Origin: a virus
Virus record (IMG/VR): IMGVR_UViG_3300034031_000046
Span: 64,001-128,000 of that record
DNA: 64,000 bases
Reading direction: 5' to 3' (one strand)
Part shown: positions 27,727-35,714 of the stretch, one piece after another
Layout of the letters: each line of letters opens with the position of its first letter
Numbering within the stretch: the first letter of the stretch is position 1
Made by a program: the position numbers and the translations under genes
The notes under the pieces: generated by a model
Database searches by the model: none
Told to the model about the DNA's origin: nothing
What the model saw: only the letters and a program-made list of their open reading frames with translations

Positions 27727-28170
27727 ATGCTGCAATTCGTAGTGCAACTGTGGGTGAGTTTTGGAACGTGGTGGAGCGAGGCGTCCACCGAAGTCCGCGT
27801 TCTGGTGATCGGGCTCGTGCTGAAACTTCTGGTCGATCTAATTCGCGTATTTGCCACGCGCATTGATGGACGCTGGGTTCATCTACTCGCTGCGTTTCTC
27901 GGGTTCGGAGCGTATGTCTTCGATCAGATGGCAAGTCTGGGGATCTCAACCGGTCCTTACGGCGCCGTGTTCGACCAATTTTTTCTTTCATCGCTGGTTG
28001 CACTGGGGGTGAACGAGGTCACACGCGGACGTGGCAAGCTCGGTCCCGGCAACACTCGTCTGGCTCCCAAGCGGACCAAGGCGAAAAAGACGAGTGGCAA
28101 AAAGCCCGCGAGTTCGACTGATTCCAACGAACCCAGCCTCCCGTCGTCCCCTCCCTCGCCTCCACAGTAA
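27727..28170 (+). CDS. Putative holin
   Basis: 147 aa with two to three hydrophobic segments (about residues 18-36, 46-65 and 78-98) and a basic Lys/Ser/Pro-rich cytoplasmic-type tail. ATG 27727 is chosen because GAGGTG lies 7 bases upstream. It is the first gene of a cassette ending in a cell-wall hydrolase. The family is not recognised, so the holin call is by position and topology. Confidence 0.55.
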   Translation: MLQFVVQLWVSFGTWWSEASTEVRVLVIGLVLKLLVDLIRVFATRIDGRWVHLLAAFLGFGAYVFDQMASLGISTGPYGAVFDQFFLSSLVALGVNEVTRGRGKLGPGNTRLAPKRTKAKKTSGKKPASSTDSNEPSLPSSPPSPPQ

Positions 28171-28210
28171 GGCCCTCTCAACCACATCGTTTATTTATTG
28201 AGGTAGCCCT

Positions 28211-28753
28211 GTGGCCCAGAAGTTAATTGAACCGACCATCGCCGAAATCCTATTTGCTCTCGGCGACTTGCGCGAACGCATCGCCAAGATCGAAGGGCGA
28301 TTCGAGCTCTACGCACCCTTCGAGTGGGTGCACGAAAAGCTCACACCCGTGCGCGACTCTGTCGCAAATCTCCGCGAGTCGCTCGCTCGCATTACGACGG
28401 AGGACGAGGAGCAGGCGCGGGATATGGAAGAGTTGCGCACACGAATCGATGATGTTTTTGATTCGGTCAACAGCATCATCGAGGGACGTAGCGCAGACCG
28501 GAGCGATAGCAAAGAAATCATCGCCGCGCTGGAGAACAAGATCACCGCAGTGAACGACGAAGTCAGACGCCTGCAATCGCGCCAGTTCTGGAAACGGGTT
28601 CGTACGAAGCTGCGGCACCTGCCCGGCTTCAGCGAGCAGGGCAGCAAGGTCGTGGGCTTTGTCGCCCTGCTCATTGGTTTCTGGGCCACGGTTGGACCAT
28701 GGCTCAAACCTTTGCTGACTCAGATCATGGAGGCATTCTCTCATGCTCAATAA
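28211..28753 (+). CDS. Coiled-coil protein with C-terminal membrane helix
   Basis: 180 aa from GTG 28211 (TGAGGTAG upstream). Residues about 10-135 are helical with heptads; one membrane helix lies near residues 150-168 (VVGFVALLIGFWATVGPW). It could be a spanin-like or holin-accessory protein with its coil in the cytoplasm or periplasm. It overlaps the receiver gene by 11 bp. Confidence 0.55.
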   Translation: MAQKLIEPTIAEILFALGDLRERIAKIEGRFELYAPFEWVHEKLTPVRDSVANLRESLARITTEDEEQARDMEELRTRIDDVFDSVNSIIEGRSADRSDSKEIIAALENKITAVNDEVRRLQSRQFWKRVRTKLRHLPGFSEQGSKVVGFVALLIGFWATVGPWLKPLLTQIMEAFSHAQ

Positions 28754-29246
28754 TCCTTCATCCCCTAAGTCGTTTCGGGGTGAGGGTTTACCCCGAGTTT
28801 TGATTGCGGAAGACAACAGCGATCTGCGCGATATGATCGCGGCGAGCATCCTTCGGGACTGCCCGTTCGCCTTCGACTTTGCGGTCGATGGCGCGGATGC
28901 GCTGGCACGATATCAAGCGGCCCGCACGGAACAGTGGGCCTACGACCTGTTGGTGCTCGATAACCAGATGCCCGAGCACACCGGCATCGAAATCCTCGAA
29001 ACGGTGCGGGCGGGTGGGGACGAGAAGACGCCGGTCGCGCTTTTCACCTGCTATCTGGAGAATGCCGATCAGGAGCGTGCGCGGCGCGCGGGAATCCTCG
29101 GTGTGTGGCAGAAGCCCGACGGCATCATCGACCTGAAACAACGCATTATGCGCGCGCTGCGATTAAGCGAGCAGAGCGCAGTTTTTAATTTATCGGACTG
29201 CGTCCGCCCCTCGGTGGCCGGACGCATGGAGGGAACACTCGCATGA
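28743..29246 (+). CDS. Stand-alone response-regulator receiver domain protein
   Basis: 167 aa with all CheY-type landmarks: acidic pair E23/D24 (IAEDN), phospho-acceptor D73 (LLVLDNQMP), T102 (LFTCY) and K124 (VWQKP). A DNA-binding output domain is absent; about 30 residues follow the receiver. It overlaps both neighbours, so it is made together with the membrane coil protein and the endolysin. A phosphorylatable switch inside a lysis cassette is unusual; a timing or host-sensing role is inference. Confidence 0.8.
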   Translation: MLNNPSSPKSFRGEGLPRVLIAEDNSDLRDMIAASILRDCPFAFDFAVDGADALARYQAARTEQWAYDLLVLDNQMPEHTGIEILETVRAGGDEKTPVALFTCYLENADQERARRAGILGVWQKPDGIIDLKQRIMRALRLSEQSAVFNLSDCVRPSVAGRMEGTLA

Positions 29247-30112
29247 GAACAGAAGTTAAAACATTTTTAAAAATTCTGGGCAGCCAGGTCGGCGTTCAGG
29301 AAGAGAAGGGCAATCACGGTCCCAAGGTGGACATGTATCATCGCGCCGCGCATTTGAAGAATCCCCAGCCGCCTCGCGTCGGCGAGCCGTGGTGCATGAG
29401 CCTGATGGCGTATGGTGCACAGGAAACGGCGAAGGAGCTTGGCGTCGATGTTCCGATTATCCGCACCGCCGGCTGCGACGTGATGCTGATATGGGCGCGG
29501 CGCAACGGCATTCTCTTCGCCTCGAACTCCGAGCGCGCCGACCAATACGACGCGCAGATCTCGCTGCCCGAGCCGGGCGATATCATGCTCGTGATGGCTC
29601 ACAAATACGACGCGACGCACACGGGTGGCGTGGAAAGCGTGGTGCGCGCGGGTGTCGGCACCATTGAGGGCAACACCAACAACGATGGCGGACGAGAGGG
29701 AACTCACGTTCTGCGTAACCCACTCGGCAAGCCCCGTCCTGTTGATGGCCGCTATACGTGGGTGCGCTGGGCGAATTTACTTCCGGCAGAAAAGGAGGTG
29801 GCAGTCGTTGAATACGGGCTTCTGGTCAATGGCCGCCCGGTCATTGCGCACGGCAAGCCGGTGCTGATGCCGATGCAGGGCAACGTCCGGCTGGCACCGG
29901 CGCGGGCGCTGGGCGAAGCGCTGGGAGTCAAGGTCGGGTGGGACAAAGAGATTCACAGCGTGATTTATAACGGTCAGCCTGTGGGCGGTCAGGCCACGTC
30001 CATCAATGGTGAAAGCTGGCTGCCGGTTCGTGTTCTCGCAGCAGCGGCTGGAGTCAAACCTCGTGGCGTCCAGAACAGCGATGCACACCGCGAGGTTTCG
30101 ATCTGGCTGTAG
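29243..30112 (+). CDS. Endolysin: NlpC/P60 or CHAP-like peptidase plus copper-amine-oxidase-N domain
   Basis: 289 aa. The N-terminal domain has the Cys/His features of amidase-peptidases: GEPWC (Cys 51), ATHTGGVE (His 126) and IEGNTN. Residues about 190-289 form a copper amine oxidase N-terminal-like domain (LLVNGRPV, LAPARALGEALGVKVGWD, WLPVRVLAAAAG), typically an envelope-binding module. No signal peptide is seen, so release needs a holin. It is the last gene before a bidirectional terminator. Confidence 0.75.
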   Translation: MRTEVKTFLKILGSQVGVQEEKGNHGPKVDMYHRAAHLKNPQPPRVGEPWCMSLMAYGAQETAKELGVDVPIIRTAGCDVMLIWARRNGILFASNSERADQYDAQISLPEPGDIMLVMAHKYDATHTGGVESVVRAGVGTIEGNTNNDGGREGTHVLRNPLGKPRPVDGRYTWVRWANLLPAEKEVAVVEYGLLVNGRPVIAHGKPVLMPMQGNVRLAPARALGEALGVKVGWDKEIHSVIYNGQPVGGQATSINGESWLPVRVLAAAAGVKPRGVQNSDAHREVSIWL

Positions 30113-30153
30113 AATCGACGGGGCGATAAAAAACTGCGGGAGTTATGCAAAAA

Positions 30154-30187
30154 GGCCGCGCCATTTCTGGCGCGGCCTCGTTGTTTT
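30154..30187. terminator. Bidirectional terminator between late (+) and early (-) genes
   Basis: A 10-bp perfect stem GGCCGCGCCA/TGGCGCGGCC with a TTTC loop is followed by TCGTTGTTTT on + and by TTTTT on -. It separates the converging operons. Confidence 0.85.
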
Positions 30188-30190
30188 GTC

Positions 30191-30646
30191 TCAGGGGTCG
30201 GAACTTAGGGGAGCGGAATCCCACAGGTTTCCCATGCAGTTCTTACATCCCGTGGGCGCCGGTTCCTCCAGCGCATGCCCCAGAGAAACAAACGACGATA
30301 CTGGCCCGATAGGGGCTTCACCATTGCAGCCTTCGCAGGTGCGGAGCACATAGAGTTTATAAGCGCTTGTGTACTCGGTCGAAGACGGTGGCAATGTCTC
30401 GTCAAAAAGCGCTGCCATGCGCATATCTTCCCATGTGCAGCAAGCGCCGGGATAGGGAGATGTTCCGTTCGTGAACAATTCCATATCATTCACTTCGACG
30501 GGTTGGTGGTCATTGAGATCGGACAGCAGTTGCCCAAGGGCAACCTTGGCGCGGCTACTATTTTCTTCCCACACTTTTTTATTCTCTGTCTCTTGCCGTT
30601 CGCGTTCCTCCGCAACGGCTTTGAGCGCTCGTTCTCTTATTCCCAT
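30191..30646 (-). CDS. Hypothetical protein, paralogue of the 30687-31121 product
   Basis: 151 aa. The helical N-terminus begins MGIRERALKAVAEE and the C-terminal part has YKLYVLRTCEGC and GCKNCM, a likely zinc-binding four-Cys set. The neighbour upstream has the same layout (MGLKDRALEAAKAKEE, FKLHVLRQCECG, CPKC). The two arose by tandem duplication and lie at the end of the early operon. Function not recognised. Confidence 0.6.
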   Translation of the reverse strand: MGIRERALKAVAEERERQETENKKVWEENSSRAKVALGQLLSDLNDHQPVEVNDMELFTNGTSPYPGACCTWEDMRMAALFDETLPPSSTEYTSAYKLYVLRTCEGCNGEAPIGPVSSFVSLGHALEEPAPTGCKNCMGNLWDSAPLSSDP

Positions 30647-30686
30647 TAGAAACTCCTTATTATTAGTTGTTCGGTAAAACCACTCA

Positions 30687-31121
30687 TCAATTGTGTCCGC
30701 CGTAAGGGTTACATTTGGGGCACACGTCGAGTGGCTTCTTCTTCAGAAGGAGGCCCACTTCTTCCACAGTTTTTACCGGTTCTTCGCTTGGAACTTCGTT
30801 ACCGCATTCACACTGTCGCAAAACATGAAGTTTGAATTGATCAGCGTATTGCGGACTGCGCGAAAGCACGGCCTTGTCGGCCAAGACGATAAAGCGAATC
30901 CCGTCATAGGTGCAGGAAGCGGTTGGGAAATCCTTGTCGGTTCGCTCAGAGTACTCGACTTCCAGCGGTTGGTCTAATTCTCCCTCGTTCAGCACCGTGA
31001 GGGCACTGGTGAGAGCGACCTTGGCCCGCTCGCATCCTTCATCCCAGTTGCGTTGTGCTTTTGCTTCGTCGGCCTCTTCTTTGGCCTTGGCGGCTTCCAA
31101 TGCGCGATCTTTGAGTCCCAT
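30687..31121 (-). CDS. Hypothetical protein, tandem paralogue of the 30191-30646 product
   Basis: 144 aa with a charged N-terminal helix and a C-terminal Cys-pair module (QCECG and CPKC), probably zinc-binding. It is transcribed leftward from a likely promoter just upstream (TGTATAAG on the - strand near 31150). Similarity to the downstream gene extends over most of its length. Role unknown. Confidence 0.6.
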   Translation of the reverse strand: MGLKDRALEAAKAKEEADEAKAQRNWDEGCERAKVALTSALTVLNEGELDQPLEVEYSERTDKDFPTASCTYDGIRFIVLADKAVLSRSPQYADQFKLHVLRQCECGNEVPSEEPVKTVEEVGLLLKKKPLDVCPKCNPYGGHN

Positions 31122-31272
31122 TGCTGAATCCTTTTAAATTGTGTCTTATACAATCAGGCCCTGTAATTGGGTTCTGATTATGACAGAACTTTGCTCGACT
31201 TCCTGCGTTTTACATCAAATGTAAACAGCCCGCGCTGTGAATAAGCGCGGGCTGTCGTTTGGGTGCGATCAC
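31122..31272 (-). terminator. Intergenic region with terminator and small palindrome
   Basis: ACAGCCCGCGCT (31225-31236) pairs with AGCGCGGGCTGT (31244-31255), a 12-bp stem ending the 31273-31488 transcript on the - strand. A short palindrome TTTACAT-CAA-ATGTAAA (31209-31225) and a -10-like TATAAG at about 31148 lie beside it. Confidence 0.65.
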
Positions 31273-31488
31273 TTAACCTTCGTTCTTCTCAAAGGTTTTC
31301 CATTGACCGTCTCGGAGTTCCTGTGCATACGTCCAGTCGGTTGTCTGATTGTAAAACTCGACGGCCTTAGCGCTTGCATCATCGCGGCTTGTGGCTTCGA
31401 TGAACTGCGGTTTTGCATTGTGGGGCGGCTGGCACAGGACGCGAAACTCCGTTTGAATCGATCCTGCATTTTGCGTTGTGGCTAACAT
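31273..31488 (-). CDS. Small hypothetical protein
   Basis: 71 aa starting at the ATG at 31488, 8 bases after GGGAG; longer forms start nearer to that site. The sequence is mixed, with a phage-typical small alpha/beta look (TSRDDASAKAVEFYNQTT). It has its own promoter and terminator, so it is expressed as a single gene. No family recognised. Confidence 0.5.
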   Translation of the reverse strand: MLATTQNAGSIQTEFRVLCQPPHNAKPQFIEATSRDDASAKAVEFYNQTTDWTYAQELRDGQWKTFEKNEG

Positions 31489-31610
31489 AAGCATTTCTCC
31501 CTGCCCAAGAGCGGGCAATACCAGAGCGGTTCAATTAGAAGTACGGTCGATTGTAACAGGGAGACTAGGACAACTGTCTGTCCTAGTCTCTAATTTATCC
31601 AGTGAATTTT
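31489..31610 (-). promoter_or_regulatory. Promoter region with dispersed 13-mer and long hairpin
   Basis: On the - strand TGTTACAAT (31547-31555) forms an extended -10 that abuts CGACCGTACTTC, a 12/13 match to the dispersed word (31539-31550). Upstream is a 12-bp perfect hairpin GAGACTAGGACA/TGTCCTAGTCTC (31561-31590). The word therefore lies at the expected transcription start. Confidence 0.55.
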
Positions 31611-31886
31611 TTAGATGTGCCCCTTTGGACAAACTCTAAAAGCGTTGAAGTCTTCGAGCGTGGCGGGCCTGATGGTTACCAGTCCCGCTGCTAATTCAGC
31701 TTCTATCGGCATTGGCAAAGGACCGTCTTTCCAAGTGTGAGAGGCACCTCTTAAAATGCTTGCAGCGAGAATGCCGATGTTCGTCTGTCCTTCTTGGATA
31801 TAGCCCAGCGTGTGCTCATCGACTACAACATAGCGCGTGCCGATAGTTACGCGGTCAGCATTTACAGCATCAGATGTCTGAGACAT
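31611..31886 (-). CDS. Small hypothetical protein
   Basis: 91 aa, beta-rich (RYVVVDEHTLGYIQ), ending CPKGHI. A strong AGGGGGATCT ribosome site precedes the ATG. It is part of the leftward early gene set. No recognised domain. Confidence 0.5.
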   Translation of the reverse strand: MSQTSDAVNADRVTIGTRYVVVDEHTLGYIQEGQTNIGILAASILRGASHTWKDGPLPMPIEAELAAGLVTIRPATLEDFNAFRVCPKGHI

Positions 31887-31931
31887 AGATCCCCCTGGCT
31901 CGTTAAAAAATTTGCGCTAAAATCGACTTGT

Positions 31932-32339
31932 CTAAAAAACGGGCGTGGTTGGGTTGTTGGCAAGTCGCTCGATTTGCTCTGGCGTCACCAGCACAACCTC
32001 TTTGCCCTCCCAAGGCTCACTGGGCTGAACTTCCCCTCTGTCACGCAATGTGTAGTCGTAGAATTGCACGGCGACCGGGGCCGTCGCATACACCGAAACC
32101 ACCTCGCTGGCGTCTTTCGTCACCAGTATCTGGGGCACTGATGATACGGCAAAACGCGGAGCCATTCCATCTTCGTCCTCGTCATCGCCCGCCGTCCTGA
32201 ATGACTCTTCCTGATTCGTGAGGCACAACACTTGATCGACCGACGCGCGAAAGGAATTCGCCAGATCTTCACTGTCAGCTTCAAAAATGCAGTCTTTTTC
32301 GCCCGTCGAACGCGTCACCAAATAAACGCGGCTTATCAT
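31932..32339 (-). CDS. Hypothetical early protein
   Basis: 135 aa, acidic, starting MISRVYLVTRSTGEKD. No membrane segment or Cys motif. AGGGGGACATTT lies before the ATG. It is surrounded by similarly small early genes; function unknown. Confidence 0.5.
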   Translation of the reverse strand: MISRVYLVTRSTGEKDCIFEADSEDLANSFRASVDQVLCLTNQEESFRTAGDDEDEDGMAPRFAVSSVPQILVTKDASEVVSVYATAPVAVQFYDYTLRDRGEVQPSEPWEGKEVVLVTPEQIERLANNPTTPVF

Positions 32340-32372
32340 AAATGTCCCCCTGTTGGCTTAGGCTGCTCGATG

Positions 32373-32648
32373 CTACTCGCTGTCGTCTTCGTTATCGTCC
32401 CAGTCCCATCCGGCGTGCTTCTGGTCTTCTTGAAACTCCTCAAATTCAAGATCGACGCGGCTCTTTCCTGTCGCGCGGTCATAGGCTTCATCCAACGTTT
32501 TTTCGTCCAACTCCAACCCTTCTAAATCCTCCGTTCTGTCAGGAACATTGTCTCCCGCGAGAACCCCTTCAATCGCTTCTTCAAGAGACTCTGCTTCAAT
32601 CTCAACAAAACCTACCGACTTCACAAAAACCGGGATTTGATATTTCAT
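32373..32648 (-). CDS. Small acidic hypothetical protein
   Basis: 91 aa from the ATG at 32648 (AAGGAAA upstream). It has a beta start (YQIPVFVKSVGFVEIEA) like the small DUF-type phage proteins that begin with a single beta-alpha unit, and a very acidic C-terminus (WDWDDNEDD) resembling a DNA-mimic tail. An anti-defence role is conceivable but unsupported beyond charge. Confidence 0.5.
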   Translation of the reverse strand: MKYQIPVFVKSVGFVEIEAESLEEAIEGVLAGDNVPDRTEDLEGLELDEKTLDEAYDRATGKSRVDLEFEEFQEDQKHAGWDWDDNEDDSE

Positions 32649-32677
32649 ACTCGCGTTTCCTTGGAGTAAGACGACCT

Positions 32678-33310
32678 TTAAAATGCGCTGCGTGCTTCGG
32701 CGCTTTCGTCGCGGTGATATCCCGTCCCGCGTCGCAAACATTCATCGAAGTCCACACCGGCACGACGGCAAAAGTGCATCATGTCGCCCAGCAAGTCCGC
32801 GACAACGGTTTCCGGTTCTTCGTCGAGCGAGTCACCGGGGGCGGCCTCGCCAAATGCCAGCAGGGCCGCGCGTGCCCAGTTGGCGCGATCTCCGTTTGTC
32901 GGCTCCGTGCCACAGCGGTGCACGTCCCCGTGCATCCATTCGGGCGCGTCGTCTTCGTCGATAATATCGCTCGCCTGCACCTTCGACCATATCCAGTCGT
33001 TCGCCCCGATCTCGTAGTACTTCGCGCCGTCGATTTCGACCGCCGGAAAGGAATCGGTGTACTCGTCGTATTCAAAAGCGCCGGGAACCACGAACCGAAA
33101 TTCGTCCGATTCGGTGCAGTAGGAAGCGACGCATCCAACCAATCTATTTTGCGCGGCCACGATGTCCATGCCCTGCGCGTGCGTAAAGGCGGGAACGGCA
33201 AACCCGTTCCACTCTTTGCCGGTGTCGAAGCCGTCAAAGATGCCCAGCCCCTCAATGATGAACCGTGCGGGCACCAGCTTCTGTTCCGTCGTTTCTGTTG
33301 TTGCTTGCAT
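32678..33310 (-). CDS. Hypothetical early protein under the 27-bp element
   Basis: 210 aa from the ATG at 33310 (AAGGAG upstream), acidic overall (isoelectric point clearly low), with a Trp-rich centre (NDWIWSKVQASDIIDEDD). It is one of four genes preceded by the 27-bp repeated promoter-like element. No family recognised. Confidence 0.55.
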   Translation of the reverse strand: MQATTETTEQKLVPARFIIEGLGIFDGFDTGKEWNGFAVPAFTHAQGMDIVAAQNRLVGCVASYCTESDEFRFVVPGAFEYDEYTDSFPAVEIDGAKYYEIGANDWIWSKVQASDIIDEDDAPEWMHGDVHRCGTEPTNGDRANWARAALLAFGEAAPGDSLDEEPETVVADLLGDMMHFCRRAGVDFDECLRRGTGYHRDESAEARSAF

Positions 33311-33340
33311 AATAATCAGGCTCCTTGTTTTCTTCACTGG

Positions 33341-33367
33341 TACGTAGATGAACGGGCATTTTGACAA
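33341..33367 (-). promoter_or_regulatory. 27-bp early promoter-like element, copy 1
   Basis: Reading leftward: TTGTCA, then AAATGCCCG plus six variable bases, then TACGTA. It ends 31 bases before the ATG at 33310. The same fixed spacing occurs at 35654, 36841 and 44371. Confidence 0.6.
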
Positions 33368-33371
33368 CGGG

Positions 33372-33731
33372 TTATGACTTCGCGGACATCTGGCCCCCAC
33401 AAAGCCGTTTCCAATACTCCGCGTGTCGCTCTCCAGCAGCGCGCTGCTCGTCGCTTAGCGGCCAAACCAACGTGAATTCAAACGGATAGAGCGTCCGGCC
33501 TTCGCCTGCCAGATGAAGCCAGTGATTGATAACGTCCCGGTCGAATGGCACCGGTAAGATCCCCCTGATACCGTCAATGCCAAAGTTATGGCTATCGTCA
33601 CAAAAAACCTCTGTTGTCCCTGTTGTGGCTTGAGTCGCAACGATGATGGCACGCGAGCCGTGCTCTGCAATAAGCGCGGAAGTGATTGAAACGAGGGTGG
33701 TGTGACTGACCTTTCGTGTTTCTGTCTGCAT
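33372..33731 (-). CDS. Hypothetical early protein
   Basis: 119 aa, mixed alpha/beta, no signal or Cys motif; contains SDEQRAAGERHAEYWKR near the end. It starts 8 bp after the preceding small gene's stop and so shares its transcript. Function unknown. Confidence 0.5.
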   Translation of the reverse strand: MQTETRKVSHTTLVSITSALIAEHGSRAIIVATQATTGTTEVFCDDSHNFGIDGIRGILPVPFDRDVINHWLHLAGEGRTLYPFEFTLVWPLSDEQRAAGERHAEYWKRLCGGQMSAKS

Positions 33732-33739
33732 TTTGCCCC

Positions 33740-33967
33740 CTAGTCGTCCTGCGATGGTTCCAGCGACAGCAGATGCGCCTTCGCCAACTGCGCGGGATAT
33801 AGCAAAACCTCGACTTCGATTTCGTCTGAGTCGAGATAGGTGTCCTGGCTGGAATCAGCAAACTGGGCGATGGGCTTCCCCCGCTTCTCCGTCTTATTGG
33901 TGACCGTGCAAAAACGGCCATCGGGCAACTTCACAACACTCCAATTCGGCACGTGTTTGATTTTCAT
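33740..33967 (-). CDS. Small hypothetical early protein
   Basis: 75 aa, beta-rich (WSVVKLPDGRFCTVTNKTEKRG) with an acidic end, resembling a small SH3/KOW-type barrel in outline only. It is in the leftward operon with 9 bp to the next gene. No family assigned. Confidence 0.5.
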   Translation of the reverse strand: MKIKHVPNWSVVKLPDGRFCTVTNKTEKRGKPIAQFADSSQDTYLDSDEIEVEVLLYPAQLAKAHLLSLEPSQDD

Positions 33968-33986
33968 GAGAATTTTTCGGGCTTAT

Positions 33987-34547
33987 TCAGTGGTCGTATT
34001 TCACGTTGCGCATCATCTGTGTGCCTAAGCTCCAACAAACAACAAAGCTCACGGCATTACTGGCACCGATAAGAGAAAATCGGCCCTGTGTTCCAACGGC
34101 AAGCAAAGCTGCTTTAATACTCTCACGGCTTTTGGGAGCGGCGAAGCGTGTCCCGGTTTTCTCAGTCCAGACAATCCAGTCTTTGTGCCCGTATCTCGCC
34201 TTCTTACGCGCAGTCTCGTAAGCATCGGCTCCGGTTACCGCACCGCGAATTCCGTTAATTTCCTTGGGAGGTTTCGGAATCACGACAGGTGTGAACCCTG
34301 TGAATTCTTGAAGTGCTGCGCGCGCCTCCTTCTGCAACTTGCCCAAATTTACACCGGTGAGTTCGGTGAACATGGCTCTCTGGTAAAGGTTGAAGTCAAA
34401 TTGAAGCGTGCGCCGTAAAGGCTCGTACTCTTTGTTGTCAATTGCGTCAACAAGGCCGCGAACGAATTTCTCCGCACGCTCTTTGTTGTAAGCAGGGAGC
34501 GCCGCCAGACGGTCAATCTCACGTTGAATAATTTCCTCTCTCATCAT
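33987..34547 (-). CDS. Hypothetical early protein with C-terminal hydrophobic segment
   Basis: 186 aa from one of two adjacent ATGs (34547/34544) just after GGAG. The N-terminal half is helical and charged; a hydrophobic stretch (ASNAVSFVVCWSLG) lies near the C-terminus. The open frame continues upstream to 34892, but that part overlaps another gene and a terminator. Function not recognised. Confidence 0.5.
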   Translation of the reverse strand: MMREEIIQREIDRLAALPAYNKERAEKFVRGLVDAIDNKEYEPLRRTLQFDFNLYQRAMFTELTGVNLGKLQKEARAALQEFTGFTPVVIPKPPKEINGIRGAVTGADAYETARKKARYGHKDWIVWTEKTGTRFAAPKSRESIKAALLAVGTQGRFSLIGASNAVSFVVCWSLGTQMMRNVKYDH

Positions 34548-34565
34548 TTCTCCAATTTCAATAAA

Positions 34566-34592
34566 AACGGCAGCGAGTGATTCGCTGCCGTT
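34566..34592 (-). terminator. Leftward terminator
   Basis: AACGGCAGCGA/TCGCTGCCGTT, an 11-bp perfect stem with a 5-base loop, is followed on the - strand by TTTTTATT. It ends the 34615-34908 transcript. Confidence 0.75.
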
Positions 34593-34614
34593 CGGGTCGT
34601 TCGTGGTGATGCAT

Positions 34615-34908
34615 TCAGGCCGCGCGATGCCCGCGAGTGCGGTGCGTGGTGGCGCTGGCCGTGTAGCCTGACTGCGCCGCAGCGCGCACGATCTCGCGTT
34701 GCTGCTGATTGAGTTCGACCGGGTGCCGACGGCGCGACGGCGTGCCTGGGGCAGGGGAGTGGCGGACAGTCTGGTCGTCGGCGTTTCCGCCATGTCCGAA
34801 AAAGGGGGAGACACCACGCTCCCGACTCCACTTGATGTGGAGCTTGATGAGGAGTGCAACAGCAGCGAGATACACGACGAGAACGGCGGCAATTTTGAGG
34901 TAAATCAT
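34615..34908 (-). CDS. Small membrane protein
   Basis: 97 aa with one N-terminal membrane helix (residues 4-21, LKIAAVLVVYLAAVALLI) and a basic, His/Arg-rich cytoplasmic tail. AAAGGAC precedes the ATG. A membrane protein in the early region could serve takeover or exclusion functions; nothing more can be said. Confidence 0.5.
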   Translation of the reverse strand: MIYLKIAAVLVVYLAAVALLIKLHIKWSRERGVSPFFGHGGNADDQTVRHSPAPGTPSRRRHPVELNQQQREIVRAAAQSGYTASATTHRTRGHRAA

Positions 34909-34961
34909 GAGAGTCCTTTTTCAATTGGGTTAAGAAAATTCCGGCAACGTCACCGGGGCTT

Positions 34962-35606
34962 TTATCCCCGGTTGATTTCGTTCGTGCGCTGGCAGAAGTA
35001 ACGCTGGCCCTTGCGCTTGTCGGCTTCGGTGTAGAACGCGATGATGTGTTCCGCGCCTTCGGCGAAACCGAACTTGCAGCGGCGGCGCAGTCCATCGATG
35101 GTGACCGTGCGATTCATCCAGACCGGCGGCAAGACTTCGAGCCAGTGGAAATACATCTCTTCGTCGATTTCGACCTTCTCGCCGCTGCGCATCGCCTTGA
35201 TGAACGCTTCCCACACGGCGCCCTGCGTTGTCGCGAGAGCGCAGACACGGGGTAGCTTCACCGGAGGGGCGATGTTATATCGGCGGGCGGCAGCTTCATG
35301 CTTGGCTTTCCATGCCCGCGAGAGCATGACAGTGATGATGGGCTTGCCCAGCCGGAGCACGAGCGCGTTGCGGCTGCATTCGATGCCGTAAGAGTCGTAG
35401 CCTCTGAAATGGCAGCAGAGGTCAACCCAGCCACCAAAAAGAGAGATGCTGCGCTTGATTTCATCGTTGAACGAATAGGCGCTCCAATGCTGTTGGAACA
35501 CTGTTGAGGCGAACGACTTCAAGGCGGCTGTGGCCGTGGCCTTGAGGGTGGACAGGTGCAGTGTGGGAACGTTGGACAACCGGGTTTTGAGGCTGACGGA
35601 TTTCAT
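34962..35606 (-). CDS. Hypothetical early protein under the 27-bp element
   Basis: 214 aa from the ATG at 35606 (TTGGAG upstream). Basic, with several Cys and aromatic residues; no known motif. An in-frame ATG at 35672 lies inside the 27-bp element and would add 22 residues, but lacks a ribosome site. A GC hairpin CCGGGG/CCCCGG overlaps the stop. Confidence 0.5.
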   Translation of the reverse strand: MKSVSLKTRLSNVPTLHLSTLKATATAALKSFASTVFQQHWSAYSFNDEIKRSISLFGGWVDLCCHFRGYDSYGIECSRNALVLRLGKPIITVMLSRAWKAKHEAAARRYNIAPPVKLPRVCALATTQGAVWEAFIKAMRSGEKVEIDEEMYFHWLEVLPPVWMNRTVTIDGLRRRCKFGFAEGAEHIIAFYTEADKRKGQRYFCQRTNEINRG

Positions 35607-35653
35607 GAGCGTGACTCCAAGAGAAATTTGCAGGGCGTTTCCTGCTTCACCTG

Positions 35654-35680
35654 TACGTAGATCGGCGGGCATTTTGACAA
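35654..35680 (-). promoter_or_regulatory. 27-bp early promoter-like element, copy 2
   Basis: The copy closest to copy 1: TTGTCA, AAATGCCCG, six variable bases, TACGTA. It lies 48 bases before the ATG at 35606. Confidence 0.6.
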
Positions 35681-35714
35681 CGGAAGGGAGTGACGGACGG
35701 AATTTCGACCGTGC

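Noticed and set aside
33341-33367. Conserved leader peptide starting ATGCCCG inside the 27-bp element
   Set aside because: Four copies would encode MP-x-x-(L/I)-R starts, but there is no ribosome site, and the frames relate differently to each downstream gene; promoter or operator explains the fixed spacing better.
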